From NCBI GenBank assembly GCA_020635855.1, contig JACJYZ010000004.1, positions 372,001 to 436,000 of the forward strand: a stretch of DNA of 64,000 nucleotides, read 5' to 3'. Shown here piece after piece: positions 1 through 9,384 of this stretch. Under the pieces are notes generated by a model. That model searched no databases. It saw only the letters and a program-made list of their open reading frames with translations, and had not been told where the DNA came from. The stretch comes from Flavobacteriales bacterium. Its GTDB lineage: Bacteria; Bacteroidota; Bacteroidia; JACJYZ01. The position numbers were made by a program, and so were the translations under genes. Each line of letters opens with the position of its first letter. The stretch's first letter is position 1.

Positions 1-1840
1 GATCATTGATGTTGTTTCCGTCAAGGGAGGCCATTTCGGTGCCTCGCTAGGCGTGGTGGAAATGACCGTTGCGCTTCATTACGCCTTCAATACACCGTAT
101 GACCAGCTTGTATGGGACGTAGGCCACCAGGCTTACGGACATAAGATCCTGACCGGAAGACGCGACATCTTCCATACCAACAGACAATACAAAGGCCTCA
201 GCGGTTTTCCCAAACGTTCCGAAAGCGAATACGATACCTTCGGGGTGGGACACTCTTCCACCTCCATTTCTGCCGCACTCGGAATGGCAGTAGCCGCACG
301 CGAGCTGGGTGAGAAAGACCGCCAGCACATCGCAGTGATCGGCGACGGGGCCATGACCGCCGGCCTGGCTTTCGAAGGAATGAACCATGCCGGGGTAGAA
401 AACACCAACCTGCTGGTGGTACTGAACGACAACTGCATGTCGATCGACCCCAACGTAGGTGCATTGAAAGAGTACCTGACGGACATTACCACTTCTCATG
501 CCTACAACAAAATGAAGGATGACCTCTGGCACCTTCTGGGCATGGTCAGCAAGTTCGGTCCCAATGCACAGGCGATCGCTTCCAAGGTGGAAAACGCCGT
601 CAAATCAGCCCTGCTCAAACAAAGCAACTACTTCGAGTCATTGCGGTTCCGTTATTTCGGCCCCATTGACGGACACGATGTAAAACACATGGTGAAGGTG
701 ATGAAGGACCTGCGTGACATTCCGGGTCCGAAGATCCTGCACTGCATCACCATGAAGGGCAAAGGATACCAACCCGCAGAGCAGGGTGATCAAACCCAGT
801 GGCATTCGCCCGGGCTCTTTGACAAAACCACAGGTAAAATCCTGGTGAGTACAAGCAACGAACCCAGGCCACCCAAGTACCAGGACGTATTTGGGCATAC
901 GCTTGTAGAACTGGCGGAAAAGAACAACAAAATTGTGGGGATCACCCCTGCCATGCCATCGGGATCTTCCATGAACATCATGATGAAGGCCATGCCTGAC
1001 AGGGCCTTCGACGTGGGAATTGCCGAGCAACATGCGGTAACCTTCTCTGCCGGAATGGCCACCAGAGGACTTGTGCCGTACTGCAATATTTACTCCAGCT
1101 TCATGCAACGGGCATACGACCAGGTGATCCATGACGTGGCCATCCAAAACCTGCATGTGGTATTCTGCCTGGACCGGGGAGGAATCGCTGGTGCCGACGG
1201 CCCCACCCATCACGGTGCTTACGACCTGGCCTACATGCGTTGCATCCCCAACATGGTGGTGAGCGCCCCCATGAATGAAGAAGAATTGAGGAATCTCATG
1301 TACACGGCCCAGTTGCCTTCATCACATGGCCCCTTCAGCATACGATACCCCAGGGGCAATGGTGTGATGATCGATTGGAAACGTCCTTTCCAGAAAATCA
1401 CCATCGGCAAGGGAAGAAAGTTGAGGGACGGGGCAGACATTGCCATCCTGACCATCGGCACGGTGGGCAATCTCGCAACGGCCGCCTGCGAAGCACTGGA
1501 CAAGAAAGGCATCCGTGCAGCGCACTACGACATGCGGTTCGTGAAGCCGCTGGATGCGAAACTGCTGACAGAAGTGTTCCGCAAGTTCGACAAGGTGATC
1601 ACCGTGGAAGACGGTTGCCTGATGGGGGGCATGGGAAGTGCAGTACTCGAATTCATGGCCGACAAGTGTTTCTCCGCACAGGTGCGCCGGCTGGGCATTC
1701 CCGATGCCGTGATCGAACACGGCGAGCAATCGCAGCTATATAAAGAGTGCGGGTTTTCCACGGATGACATCATCCATGCCACCGAAGAAATGGTATTGGG
1801 TAAGAAAGGTGTGATGTCGGTGGTGGGCGCTTCGAGTTAA
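1..1840 (+). CDS. dxs: 1-deoxy-D-xylulose-5-phosphate synthase (5' end cut by window)
   Basis: Condenses pyruvate and glyceraldehyde 3-phosphate to DXP, the first step of the non-mevalonate isoprenoid pathway; thiamine-diphosphate enzyme of the cytosol. The frame is open from base 2, so the ATG at 53 is internal. About 612 residues are present and roughly 25-45 N-terminal residues lie outside. Visible: the GGHFGASLG substrate/cofactor segment at the start, the ThDP-binding GDGAMTAG near fragment residue 114, the middle-domain GIAEQHAVTFSAGMA with the catalytic Glu near residue 341, the ADGPTHHG loop, and a complete C-terminal transketolase domain. It converges on accC with an 18-base gap that holds only a weak GC hairpin (arms 1846-1851 and 1861-1866) without a T-run. 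Assignment is firm. Confidence 0.97.
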   Translation, partial: IIDVVSVKGGHFGASLGVVEMTVALHYAFNTPYDQLVWDVGHQAYGHKILTGRRDIFHTNRQYKGLSGFPKRSESEYDTFGVGHSSTSISAALGMAVAARELGEKDRQHIAVIGDGAMTAGLAFEGMNHAGVENTNLLVVLNDNCMSIDPNVGALKEYLTDITTSHAYNKMKDDLWHLLGMVSKFGPNAQAIASKVENAVKSALLKQSNYFESLRFRYFGPIDGHDVKHMVKVMKDLRDIPGPKILHCITMKGKGYQPAEQGDQTQWHSPGLFDKTTGKILVSTSNEPRPPKYQDVFGHTLVELAEKNNKIVGITPAMPSGSSMNIMMKAMPDRAFDVGIAEQHAVTFSAGMATRGLVPYCNIYSSFMQRAYDQVIHDVAIQNLHVVFCLDRGGIAGADGPTHHGAYDLAYMRCIPNMVVSAPMNEEELRNLMYTAQLPSSHGPFSIRYPRGNGVMIDWKRPFQKITIGKGRKLRDGADIAILTIGTVGNLATAACEALDKKGIRAAHYDMRFVKPLDAKLLTEVFRKFDKVITVEDGCLMGGMGSAVLEFMADKCFSAQVRRLGIPDAVIEHGEQSQLYKECGFSTDDIIHATEEMVLGKKGVMSVVGASS

Positions 1841-1858
1841 GCAGGGCGCCTCACCGGA

Positions 1859-3271
1859 TCAGGCGCTAGCCTTGCTGCCGGCCTTCTCAGCCTTGCCGCT
1901 CTTCTTCTCCTCTTCCTGATTGTCTTCCCCCTCTTTTCCCATCGGGAAATCTTCCAGGAAATGCGTCGTATACTGCCCCTGAAGCCACTTCGGGTTTTTC
2001 ATCAGTTTCCTGTGAAAAGGGATGGTGGTTTTCACTCCTTCGATCACGAACTCCTCCAATGCGCGTGACATCTTCTGGATCGCTTCTTCCCGCGTTTGTG
2101 CCACGGTGATCAGTTTGGCGATCATGGAATCGTAGTTGGAAGGAATGGTATAACCGGCATACACATGTGTATCTATGCGTACGCCATGCCCACCCGGTGC
2201 ATGGTAGGTGGTGATGGTACCGGGAGAAGGCCGGAATCCGTTGTATGGGTCCTCCGCGTTGATGCGGCACTCGATGGCGTGCATCTCGGGGAAATAGTTT
2301 TTGCCGGTGATCTTGATACCCGCATGCACTTTGATTTGTTCCTTGATCAGGTCGTAGTTGATCACCTCTTCGGTGATGGGATGCTCCACCTGGATGCGGG
2401 TATTCATTTCCATGAAGTAGAAATTCCTGTTCTTATCCACCAGGAACTCGATGGTACCCACACCTTCGTATTTGATGGCCTTGGCTGCCTTTACAGCGGC
2501 CAGTCCCATTTTCTCACGCAGGCGCTTGGTCATGAAGGGGCTGGGTGTTTCTTCCACCAGCTTCTGGTGACGGCGCTGGATGGAGCAGTCCCTTTCGCTG
2601 AGGTGACATGCCTTTCCGAACTGGTCTCCCACGATCTGAATCTCGATGTGGTGGGGTTCCTCGATGAACTTCTCGATGTACATGCCATCGTTGCCGAATG
2701 CGGCAGCGGCTTCTTTCTTGGCCTGTTCCCACAGGTTGTCGAGTTCGGAAGCTTTGCGGATGACACGCATGCCCTTTCCTCCGCCGCCGGCAGTGGCTTT
2801 GATGATCACCGGATAGCCGATGGATTTGGCGACGGTTTTGGCATCCTCCAGGGTGTCTACCAGTCCGTCGGACCCAGGAATACAGGGTACGCCGGCTTTT
2901 TTCATGGTAGCCTTGGCAGTGGCCTTATCACCCATTTTCTCGATCATTTCGGGCTTCGGTCCCAGGAACTTGATGTTGTGTTCCTGGCAGATGCGCGCGA
3001 ACTTGGCATTCTCAGAGAGAAAACCATAACCGGGATGTATGGCATCGGAGTTGGTGATTTCCGCAGCAGCAATGATGCGCGGAATATCCAGATAAGATTG
3101 GTTGCTCGGAGCGGGGCCGATGCATACCGCCTCGTCTGCGAAACGAACATGCAGGCTTTCCGCATCTGCTTTGGAATATACGGCTACCGTTTGGATGCCC
3201 ATTTCCCTGCATGTGCGGATGACGCGCAAAGCAATCTCGCCTCTGTTTGCGATCAGAATTTTCTTAAACAC
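1859..3271 (-). CDS. accC: Biotin carboxylase subunit of acetyl-CoA carboxylase
   Basis: ATP-dependent carboxylation of biotin on AccB, the first half-reaction of malonyl-CoA synthesis. 470 residues with N-terminal Rossmann-like domain (FKKILIANRGEIA), ATP-grasp domain with the glycine loop GGGGKG at residues 162-167, and the C-terminal biotin carboxylase domain. The start codon is GTG at 3271; no better ATG fits the conserved N-terminus. The last ~22 residues are a Lys/Glu/Ala-rich tail (EEEKKSGKAEKAGSKASA) beyond the usual ~450-residue enzyme, so it looks like a disordered, charged extension. It lies 29 bases downstream of accB and is last in the fabH-accBC run. The carboxyltransferase subunits accA/accD are not in the window. 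Family assignment is firm; the role of the tail is unknown. Confidence 0.97.
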   Translation of the reverse strand: MFKKILIANRGEIALRVIRTCREMGIQTVAVYSKADAESLHVRFADEAVCIGPAPSNQSYLDIPRIIAAAEITNSDAIHPGYGFLSENAKFARICQEHNIKFLGPKPEMIEKMGDKATAKATMKKAGVPCIPGSDGLVDTLEDAKTVAKSIGYPVIIKATAGGGGKGMRVIRKASELDNLWEQAKKEAAAAFGNDGMYIEKFIEEPHHIEIQIVGDQFGKACHLSERDCSIQRRHQKLVEETPSPFMTKRLREKMGLAAVKAAKAIKYEGVGTIEFLVDKNRNFYFMEMNTRIQVEHPITEEVINYDLIKEQIKVHAGIKITGKNYFPEMHAIECRINAEDPYNGFRPSPGTITTYHAPGGHGVRIDTHVYAGYTIPSNYDSMIAKLITVAQTREEAIQKMSRALEEFVIEGVKTTIPFHRKLMKNPKWLQGQYTTHFLEDFPMGKEGEDNQEEEKKSGKAEKAGSKASA

Positions 3272-3300
3272 GGACTGGTATTTGGTTCAACCTAAGGACC

Positions 3301-3819
3301 TCAGAACGGCTCCACCAAAAAGAGGGGCTGTTCATATTCCACGGGGCTTGCATCATCCACCAACACTTTCACGATCTTGCCCGATACTTCGGATTCGATC
3401 TCATTGAACAGTTTCATGGCTTCAATGATGCACAATACGTCACCCTTCTTAATTTCGTCCCCTACGTTCACGAACGAAGGTTTGTCAGGCGACGGTGAGC
3501 GGTAGAAGGTGCCAATCATCGGCGATTTCACTTCCACCAGGTTACTTGCTGTTTCTTTTTCCTTGGCAGGAGCCGGCTTTTCAGCGGCCGGAGGTGCTGC
3601 TTCGCTGGCAGCAACCACAGGCTGTTGCATCTGAACCTGTTGCGGTATGGTGGCAACGGGTACGGCGGTTTGGATCACCTGCTGATATTCCTGGGGATTG
3701 TTTCTTCCTTTGGGCGTGGTCTTGATGTTGATCTTCACATCTTTTGTTTCCAGATCCACTTCACTTACCCCGGATTTGGCGACAAATTTGATCAGCTCCT
3801 GGATTTCATTCAGTTTCAT
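3301..3819 (-). CDS. accB: Biotin carboxyl carrier protein of acetyl-CoA carboxylase
   Basis: Carries biotin between the carboxylase and carboxyltransferase of acetyl-CoA carboxylase. 172 residues: a helical N-terminal ~45 residues typical of AccB, an Ala/Pro/Gln-rich flexible linker (about 60-95), and a C-terminal biotinyl domain with the biotinylation motif EAMKLF, Lys136 being the modified residue. ATG at 3819. Together with accC it forms the usual accBC pair. The 109-base gap to fabH upstream has a candidate promoter of its own, so accBC may be transcribed both from the fabH run and independently. Confidence 0.96.
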   Translation of the reverse strand: MKLNEIQELIKFVAKSGVSEVDLETKDVKINIKTTPKGRNNPQEYQQVIQTAVPVATIPQQVQMQQPVVAASEAAPPAAEKPAPAKEKETASNLVEVKSPMIGTFYRSPSPDKPSFVNVGDEIKKGDVLCIIEAMKLFNEIESEVSGKIVKVLVDDASPVEYEQPLFLVEPF

Positions 3820-3896
3820 ACAAAATCTTGATTTAGCGGCTTACTCTGATTGCCAAATGCTTTTTTTCACCTACAAACACTGCCCGAAAGGCGGTT

Positions 3897-3926
3897 TAAA
3901 GGTATATATTTTTTCCAACTAGCAAA
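3897..3926 (-). promoter_or_regulatory. Candidate sigma-A promoter for accBC
   Basis: Read on the minus strand: TTTG at 3926-3923, an 18-base spacer, then TACCTTTA at 3904-3897, one base off the Bacteroidota -7 consensus TAnnTTTG. Predicted transcript start is near 3890, leaving a leader of about 70 bases to accB. Inference from motif only. Confidence 0.4.
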
Positions 3927-3928
3927 GC

Positions 3929-4933
3929 CTAGTTGTTCGTTCCGTCAAGTGCCCATTTGATGTAAACGGCACCCCATGTGAACCCGCCTCCGAAGGCAGC
4001 CAGCACGATGTTATCTCCCTTATGAAGTTGTTTCTCCCATTCCCAGAGGCACAAGGGGATGGTGCCATTGGTAGTGTTCCCGTAGCGTTGGATGTTGATC
4101 ATGACCTTATCGTCACTCAGACCCATTCGCCGGGCGGTTGCATCGATGATGCGTAAGTTGGCCTGGTGCGGCACGAGCCAGGCTACATCGTCAGACGTCA
4201 GGTGGTTACGGTCCATGATCTGTGCGGCAGCATCTGCCATATGCATCACCGCCGCCTTGAACACAGGTTGACCTTCCTGGTAAACGAAGTGTTGTCTGTC
4301 ATCAATGGTCTGATGACTGGCAGGCTTAACCGATCCTCCCGCCTTCATATGCAGGTGGTGGCGACCGGAACCGTCTGATTGCAGCACTGCATCCAATACG
4401 CCGTAACCTTCGGTATTGGGTTCCAGGAGCACCGCACCCGCACCATCTCCGAAAATCACACAGGTGGTACGGTCTGAGTAATCGATGATGGAAGACATCT
4501 TATCGGCGCCCACGATCACTACTTTCTTATAGAGTCCGCTTTCCACATACATGGAACCGGTGGTTAATCCGTAAATAAAACCCGAACAGGCCGCCATGAG
4601 GTCGAAGTTGAAGGCATTGCGGATGCCCGCCTTGTCGGCAATGACATTTGCAGTAGCCGGAAACATCATATCGGGTGTGGCGGTGCAGCAGATCAGCAGG
4701 TCCACTTCTTCCGGTTTGGTGCCGGTTTTTTCAAGCAATCCTTTCACGGCTTCGGCACCCATATCTGAGGTTCCTTTGCCCTCTTCCTTCAGAATCCGTC
4801 GTTCCTTGATGCCGGTGCGGCTGATGATCCATTCGTCGGTTGTATCCACCATGGATTCCAGTTCGGCATTGGTCAACACGTAATCGGGGACCCAGGCATG
4901 AATACCGGTAATGGCTGCGGTAACTTTGCTCAT
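3929..4933 (-). CDS. fabH: Beta-ketoacyl-ACP synthase III
   Basis: Starts fatty acid synthesis by condensing acyl-CoA (acetyl- or branched-chain) with malonyl-ACP. 334 residues, full length. The catalytic triad is visible: Cys116 in AACSG, His in the PHQANLRIIDA segment and Asn in GNTTNGTIP; the GDGAGAVLLE loop is also present. ATG at 4933. It is 6 bases downstream of plsX in the conserved rpmF-plsX-fabH order, which couples initiation of acyl chains to phospholipid precursor formation. Bacteroidota make many iso-branched fatty acids, so a preference for branched primers is possible, but the sequence alone does not show it. Confidence 0.97.
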   Translation of the reverse strand: MSKVTAAITGIHAWVPDYVLTNAELESMVDTTDEWIISRTGIKERRILKEEGKGTSDMGAEAVKGLLEKTGTKPEEVDLLICCTATPDMMFPATANVIADKAGIRNAFNFDLMAACSGFIYGLTTGSMYVESGLYKKVVIVGADKMSSIIDYSDRTTCVIFGDGAGAVLLEPNTEGYGVLDAVLQSDGSGRHHLHMKAGGSVKPASHQTIDDRQHFVYQEGQPVFKAAVMHMADAAAQIMDRNHLTSDDVAWLVPHQANLRIIDATARRMGLSDDKVMINIQRYGNTTNGTIPLCLWEWEKQLHKGDNIVLAAFGGGFTWGAVYIKWALDGTNN

Positions 4934-4939
4934 GGTGTT

Positions 4940-5881
4940 TTATTGAAATGCTTGCATGATCTTCTCAGGCAACCTGGCGGCCGCAATTTCACCGGTCAGG
5001 AGCATCATATTCTTTATGGCTTCTGGCGATGAGATGCCATGGCCGATCATCACGGTTGAATTGATCCCCAGGATGGGTGTACCCCCGTATTCCTCGTAGT
5101 TGAAACGGCTGAAGTAGTCGTCTACCAGGCCACGTCGGCGCATGATGGAATAAAAGGCTTCCGCTTCTTTCAGCACCACGTTGCCGGTAAATCCGTCGCA
5201 TACGATCACATCAGCCTTGTCTTCAAACAAATCCCGGCCCTCCACATTCCCGATGAAGTTGAAGTCGGCGCTGTCTTTCATCAACACGTGGGCCGACAAA
5301 CTGAGCAGGTTGCCCTTTTCCTCTTCCTCACCAATGTTCAACAGACCTACCCGGGGGGTGTTAATGTTCAGCACGTGCTGTGCATAAAGGGATCCCAGGA
5401 TGGCAAACTGGTAAAGAACATCGGGTTTGCAATCGGCATTGGTACCTACATCCAGGATGATTCCCACGCCACCGCTCTCTTTCGGTAAAACCGATGTGAT
5501 GCAAGGGCGGATCACCCCCGGCACGGCTTTGACCGAATGCATGGCACCTACCAGCATGGCGCCCGTATTGCCCGCACCTGCAAAGCCGGAAATAATCCCT
5601 TCTTTCAACAGATGAAAGCCAACGGAAATACTGGAATTCGGTTTGGTTCTGAATGCTTTGGTGGGATGGTCGTGCATGCTGATCACCTCCTGAGCATGCA
5701 CGATCTCAAGGCGGTCGTTTCCGGCCTCCCCGAGTTGTTGAAGTTCCTCACGGATGACTTTTTCGTCACCTATCAGAACAAGAGATTGCCCTTCAGGCAA
5801 CAGTTCGGTCGCCAGCACCGCACCCTTAACGGTACTTTGGGGTGCGAAATCGCCCCCCATGATATCAATTCCAAGCTTCAT
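4940..5881 (-). CDS. plsX: Phosphate acyltransferase PlsX
   Basis: Converts acyl-ACP to acyl-phosphate, the donor for PlsY in glycerophospholipid synthesis; peripheral membrane/cytosolic. 313 residues, typical length is 310-340. It begins with the diagnostic KLGIDIMGGDFAP, and carries GNTGAMLVGA, ILDVGTNADCKP and VICDGFTGNVVLK. ATG at 5881. Followed after 6 bases by fabH and preceded by rpmF (56-base gap). Assignment is firm from motifs and from the neighbouring genes. Confidence 0.97.
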   Translation of the reverse strand: MKLGIDIMGGDFAPQSTVKGAVLATELLPEGQSLVLIGDEKVIREELQQLGEAGNDRLEIVHAQEVISMHDHPTKAFRTKPNSSISVGFHLLKEGIISGFAGAGNTGAMLVGAMHSVKAVPGVIRPCITSVLPKESGGVGIILDVGTNADCKPDVLYQFAILGSLYAQHVLNINTPRVGLLNIGEEEEKGNLLSLSAHVLMKDSADFNFIGNVEGRDLFEDKADVIVCDGFTGNVVLKEAEAFYSIMRRRGLVDDYFSRFNYEEYGGTPILGINSTVMIGHGISSPEAIKNMMLLTGEIAAARLPEKIMQAFQ

Positions 5882-5937
5882 TCAAATGTGAATGTCCGGT
5901 AAGCTCTTGGATACTCAATGTGTGGAAACGGGGCGTA

Positions 5938-6120
5938 CTATACCTCTTCCTTCTCTACTGCAGGCTTTCCCCTGTAGTGCCCGCATTCGGGGCAAACATG
6001 GTGTCTCATCACCGCAGTACCGCAATTTGAGCAGCTTGCGAGGGTCGGAACCGCAGCCTTGTGATGCGTACGACGCTTGTCTCTGCGTGTTTTGGAGGTT
6101 TTTCGTTTTGGATGTGGCAT
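5938..6120 (-). CDS. rpmF: 50S ribosomal protein L32, zinc-binding form
   Basis: Small basic protein of the large ribosomal subunit. 60 residues: N-terminal MPHPKRKTSKTRRDKRR basic segment, then a four-cysteine zinc ribbon (CSNC near residues 30-33 and CPEC near 44-47), then an acidic tail. Because all four Cys are present this is the C+ (zinc-binding) version rather than the zinc-free paralogue. ATG at 6120. It sits between the yceD-family gene and plsX, the widespread arrangement linking ribosome and lipid synthesis genes. Confidence 0.97.
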   Translation of the reverse strand: MPHPKRKTSKTRRDKRRTHHKAAVPTLASCSNCGTAVMRHHVCPECGHYRGKPAVEKEEV

Positions 6121-6189
6121 GGTTTCTTGTTTTTGAAATCTGCTGTCTTTTTATCAAAATCAGGCGGCACTTAACGTGCCTCTCTGTTC

Positions 6190-6723
6190 TTACTTCAATT
6201 GTTTCAATGCGGCCCATCGCTCATCAACGGGCTTTTCCGTTTCCTGAATGGCCAGTGAATCCAGCACTTTCAGCACTTCCGGATCGCAAAGGTTCTGACC
6301 GTTTTCTCCCACCGGATGTTCCCGCTTGATCGGCAGCAACAGGGCTGCAAACTCATACAGGTAGCCGGACACATCCAGTTCACTTTCATCCCTGTGGATG
6401 GTGACCAGTTCATCACTCAATTCCTCGGCTTCATCCGCCAGCTTCACGATGAGCTTCCGGCTGCCATCCATCTCCTGCTTGTACAGGTCTGCACACCGAT
6501 CGCATGTCAATTCAACCCATCCCTTGAAATCGAACCTAAGGGTCATCATGGTCTCCAGGCGATCCAATGTCAGCGTCACATGCATATCCGCATCGGAAAT
6601 ATCGGTCGATTGCCTGTCCCCGAAAAAGGGTCCCTTCAAATCAAATTGATAGGTATAGGTACCCGGCTTGAGGCCCGCAAACGGAATCTGATATTCTTTC
6701 TCCTTTTTCAAGCGGCTATTCAT
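6190..6723 (-). CDS. YceD/DUF177 family protein
   Basis: Member of the DUF177 (YceD) family, which is almost always encoded directly upstream of rpmF and has been linked to 23S rRNA accumulation in plants and bacteria. 177 residues. Visible family marks are the LTCDRC cysteine pair near residue 100, the following acidic stretch and the C-terminal NLCDPEVLKVLDSL segment. Soluble, no signal peptide. ATG at 6723; 69 bases separate it from rpmF. The molecular activity is not established; the context supports a role in large-subunit assembly. Confidence 0.88.
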   Translation of the reverse strand: MNSRLKKEKEYQIPFAGLKPGTYTYQFDLKGPFFGDRQSTDISDADMHVTLTLDRLETMMTLRFDFKGWVELTCDRCADLYKQEMDGSRKLIVKLADEAEELSDELVTIHRDESELDVSGYLYEFAALLLPIKREHPVGENGQNLCDPEVLKVLDSLAIQETEKPVDERWAALKQLK

Positions 6724-6780
6724 GTAAAAGCTGGCAAAGCTATAAAAAACCGGGGGAATATGAAAGAACAGATTTTCTTC

Positions 6781-7848
6781 CTAATCTTTCTCTGCCCGTG
6801 ATAACTGCTTTTGAGCACGAAGGGCGCCCGAGCGCAGGGCCTCGTTTTGTTGCCTGGATCTGAATATATCGCAAGCAAGATACACTGCGTGACGGAACGA
6901 TGTTTCATCGGCCTGGTTCTTTCCGGCGATGTCGAATCCGGTGCCATGATCCGGAGACGTGCGCACGAAGGGAAGTCCGGCCGTATAGTTCACACCTTCA
7001 TCGAAGGCCATGGATTTAAAGGGGATCAGACCCTGGTCATGGTACATGCTTAACACGGCGTCGAAATTCCGCCATTGAACCGTTCCGAAAAAACCATCTG
7101 CGGGGTAGGGGCCAATGGCCACCACACCTGCATCATTGGCTTTCCGGATGGCGGGGGCAATGATCTCTGACTCTTCCTTACCCAGTTGCCCGCCTTCTCC
7201 TGCATGGGGATTCAGGGCCATCACGGCAATCCGGGGTTTACGGATGGAAAAATCCACCATGAGCGATTGATTGAGGGCCATGATTTTGTTGTAAACCCTT
7301 TCAACCCCAATGGCCTGCGACACCTCCGATAACGGAAGGTGTTCGGTTACAAGCCCCATCTTGCAAATGGGTGAAACCATCAGCATCAGGTGGTTTTTAG
7401 CACCCGACCGCTCGGCCAGGTACCCGGTGTGGCCCGTAAAGCCGGGTTTGAGTTCAGCAATGCTTTGTTTGTGGATGGGTGCTGTAACGATGGCATCCAG
7501 CTTTCCATCCATCACGTCTTTCAATGCGGCATCAATGGAAGCAAGCGCATATTTGCCACTTTCGGCGGTGGCACTGCCAGGTTCAATCTTCATGTCTTCT
7601 TCCAAACAGTTGATCAGGTTCGGACGCTTGGTATTGGCATCCCCTGCATCGTTGATGACCTGAAAGTTGAGTTCATTCGCGTCCAGCAGCTTGCGATAGT
7701 AATTTGCCAGTTTCACCGAACCATACACCACCGGAATGCAGGTTTGCAGCATGCGCGCATCCATGAAGGTCTTCATGATCACTTCCATCCCGATGCCATT
7801 GACATCTCCAACCGTAATACCAATCCTTACCGGATCCTTTGCTTCCAT
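6781..7848 (-). CDS. pdxA: 4-hydroxythreonine-4-phosphate dehydrogenase
   Basis: NAD-dependent oxidation and decarboxylation of 4-phosphohydroxy-L-threonine in DXP-dependent pyridoxal phosphate synthesis. 355 residues. N-terminal RIGITVGDVNGIGMEV, metal-binding His residues in GFTGHTGYLAE, NPHAGEGG and YHDQGLIPFK. ATG at 7848, two bases after the pepA stop, so the two are co-transcribed. The pathway also consumes DXP, the product of the dxs gene in this window, although the genes are not adjacent. Confidence 0.96.
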   Translation of the reverse strand: MEAKDPVRIGITVGDVNGIGMEVIMKTFMDARMLQTCIPVVYGSVKLANYYRKLLDANELNFQVINDAGDANTKRPNLINCLEEDMKIEPGSATAESGKYALASIDAALKDVMDGKLDAIVTAPIHKQSIAELKPGFTGHTGYLAERSGAKNHLMLMVSPICKMGLVTEHLPLSEVSQAIGVERVYNKIMALNQSLMVDFSIRKPRIAVMALNPHAGEGGQLGKEESEIIAPAIRKANDAGVVAIGPYPADGFFGTVQWRNFDAVLSMYHDQGLIPFKSMAFDEGVNYTAGLPFVRTSPDHGTGFDIAGKNQADETSFRHAVYLACDIFRSRQQNEALRSGALRAQKQLSRAEKD

Positions 7849-7850
7849 GG

Positions 7851-9287
7851 CTATGACAGATTTTTTAGAAATTCGATGATCAGGCGTGTTCCCGCACCGG
7901 TACCACCTGCAGGCAGGTATTCGAAAGGTTGATCAAAGAAGGTCATTCCGCTGATGTCAACATGGATCCAGGGGTATGCGGTGAACCTTTCCAGAAATTT
8001 ACCTGCTGTAGTGGCACCCGCCAATGGGCTTCCCAGGTTTTTTACATCGGCAATGGTCGACTTCAGTTCCTCTTCATATTCTTCCCAAAGCGGAAATTCT
8101 ACCAGTCTTTCATGTACCGATTCGCCGGCATCCTTCAGCTTCTGCATATGTACCCCATAATCCTTTCCCATGGCCACCATGCCGAAATGACCGATGGCCC
8201 GGATCGCAGCACCCGTGAGGGTGGCCAGGTCAATAACCAGTGCAGGTTTGAATTGTTTGGCGTAAGCGAGTGCATCACCCAACAACATGCGGCCTTCCGC
8301 ATCCGTGTTTAATACTTCCACCGTGGAACCATCGAACATCCGCACCACATCTCCGGGTACGTATGCCCGTTGCCCGGGTCGGTTGTCTGTTGCCGGGATA
8401 AGGCCCACGATGTGCAATGGCAACTTCAAGCGCGACGCGGCCAGAATGGAGGACAGCACACATGCGCCACCCGCCATGTCGCACTTCATGCGGTCCATGG
8501 CTTCGGGAGTGGGCTTCAGGCTCAATCCGCCGGTATCGAATACCACACCTTTGCCCACCAACACAATGGGCGCTTTTTTTCCGGCGGACGGGTGTTTGTA
8601 TTCTATAATGGAGAACGTGGGTGGCTCCAGGCTGCCCTGATTAACAGCAAGCAACCCGCCCATTTTCAACGCTTCGATCTTTTTTCTGGTGAGGACATTC
8701 ACCTCGCATCCGGCATCTTTCGCTTCCCGGGCAATGATCTTGGAGAAACGCGTAGCATTCAGATAACTCTGGGGTTCATTCACCAGGTCACGGGTCAGGC
8801 CAACTGCATCTGTGATTACTTTGAGTTCGTTCAGCATCCCGGCGGTAAATCGCTTGTCGGCGATCCTCACCTGCTTTAACCTCTGCTGCTTAGTGGATCT
8901 GTACTTTTTAAAACTGTAACCGGCAAGCACCAACCCTTCAGCAAATGCATACAACGATGCGGTATCTGCGCACATGGAAACTATTGAAACCGCATCAACT
9001 CCTTGGGCGTTAAGTTGTGCATGCACCCGTGCACCCGCTCTTCTTGATTGTTCAGCTGGGTACTTTTCTTTCTTTCCTGACGGGATCCAGACCAGAAAAA
9101 AACGATGGGCGGCAGTGAATACCGGAACCAGGCTTTTTTCAGGACCCATTTGTTTCTGATAGTGCTGCAGGACGCGCAGTTCGGCTTCAGTCAACCCCTT
9201 CCAACCGAGCTTGCTTGTTTCATTCAACAGGATGATCACATCATCATGACCTGAAGGCGAAACAACCCGATCAATTGTCACACTCAT
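7851..9287 (-). CDS. Leucyl aminopeptidase family protein (M17)
   Basis: Cytosolic two-metal aminopeptidase that removes N-terminal residues from peptides. 478 residues, close to PepA. The C-terminal catalytic domain carries VGKGVVFDTGGLSLKP (metal-binding Lys and Asp) and NTDAEGRMLLGDALAYA (metal-binding Asp/Glu and active-site Arg). The N-terminal ~170 residues are the diverged macro-like domain. ATG at 9287. First gene of the minus-strand run ending in accC; about 97 bases separate it from the divergent mqnC. Family is firm; substrate preference is not shown by the sequence. Confidence 0.93.
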   Translation of the reverse strand: MSVTIDRVVSPSGHDDVIILLNETSKLGWKGLTEAELRVLQHYQKQMGPEKSLVPVFTAAHRFFLVWIPSGKKEKYPAEQSRRAGARVHAQLNAQGVDAVSIVSMCADTASLYAFAEGLVLAGYSFKKYRSTKQQRLKQVRIADKRFTAGMLNELKVITDAVGLTRDLVNEPQSYLNATRFSKIIAREAKDAGCEVNVLTRKKIEALKMGGLLAVNQGSLEPPTFSIIEYKHPSAGKKAPIVLVGKGVVFDTGGLSLKPTPEAMDRMKCDMAGGACVLSSILAASRLKLPLHIVGLIPATDNRPGQRAYVPGDVVRMFDGSTVEVLNTDAEGRMLLGDALAYAKQFKPALVIDLATLTGAAIRAIGHFGMVAMGKDYGVHMQKLKDAGESVHERLVEFPLWEEYEEELKSTIADVKNLGSPLAGATTAGKFLERFTAYPWIHVDISGMTFFDQPFEYLPAGGTGAGTRLIIEFLKNLS

Positions 9288-9384
9288 GGCTATGTAGTAA
9301 TTTTAAGGCGACTAAGGTATGAATTATAAGCTTCCGGTCAGGCAGCATACACGCGTTTGACCAGGGAAGTGAAACGAAAAGAAC

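Noticed and set aside
1846..1866. GC hairpin between dxs and accC as terminator
   Set aside because: Six-pair stem with a 9-base loop, no T-run, and it overlaps the accC stop; too weak to call.
2096..3295. 399-codon open frame antisense to accC
   Set aside because: It mirrors the codon pattern of accC on the other strand and shows no domain or ribosome-binding context; accC is certain.
3916..3935. Perfect 7-bp hairpin at the fabH stop as terminator
   Set aside because: On the minus strand it is followed by A residues rather than T, so it is not an intrinsic terminator for fabH.
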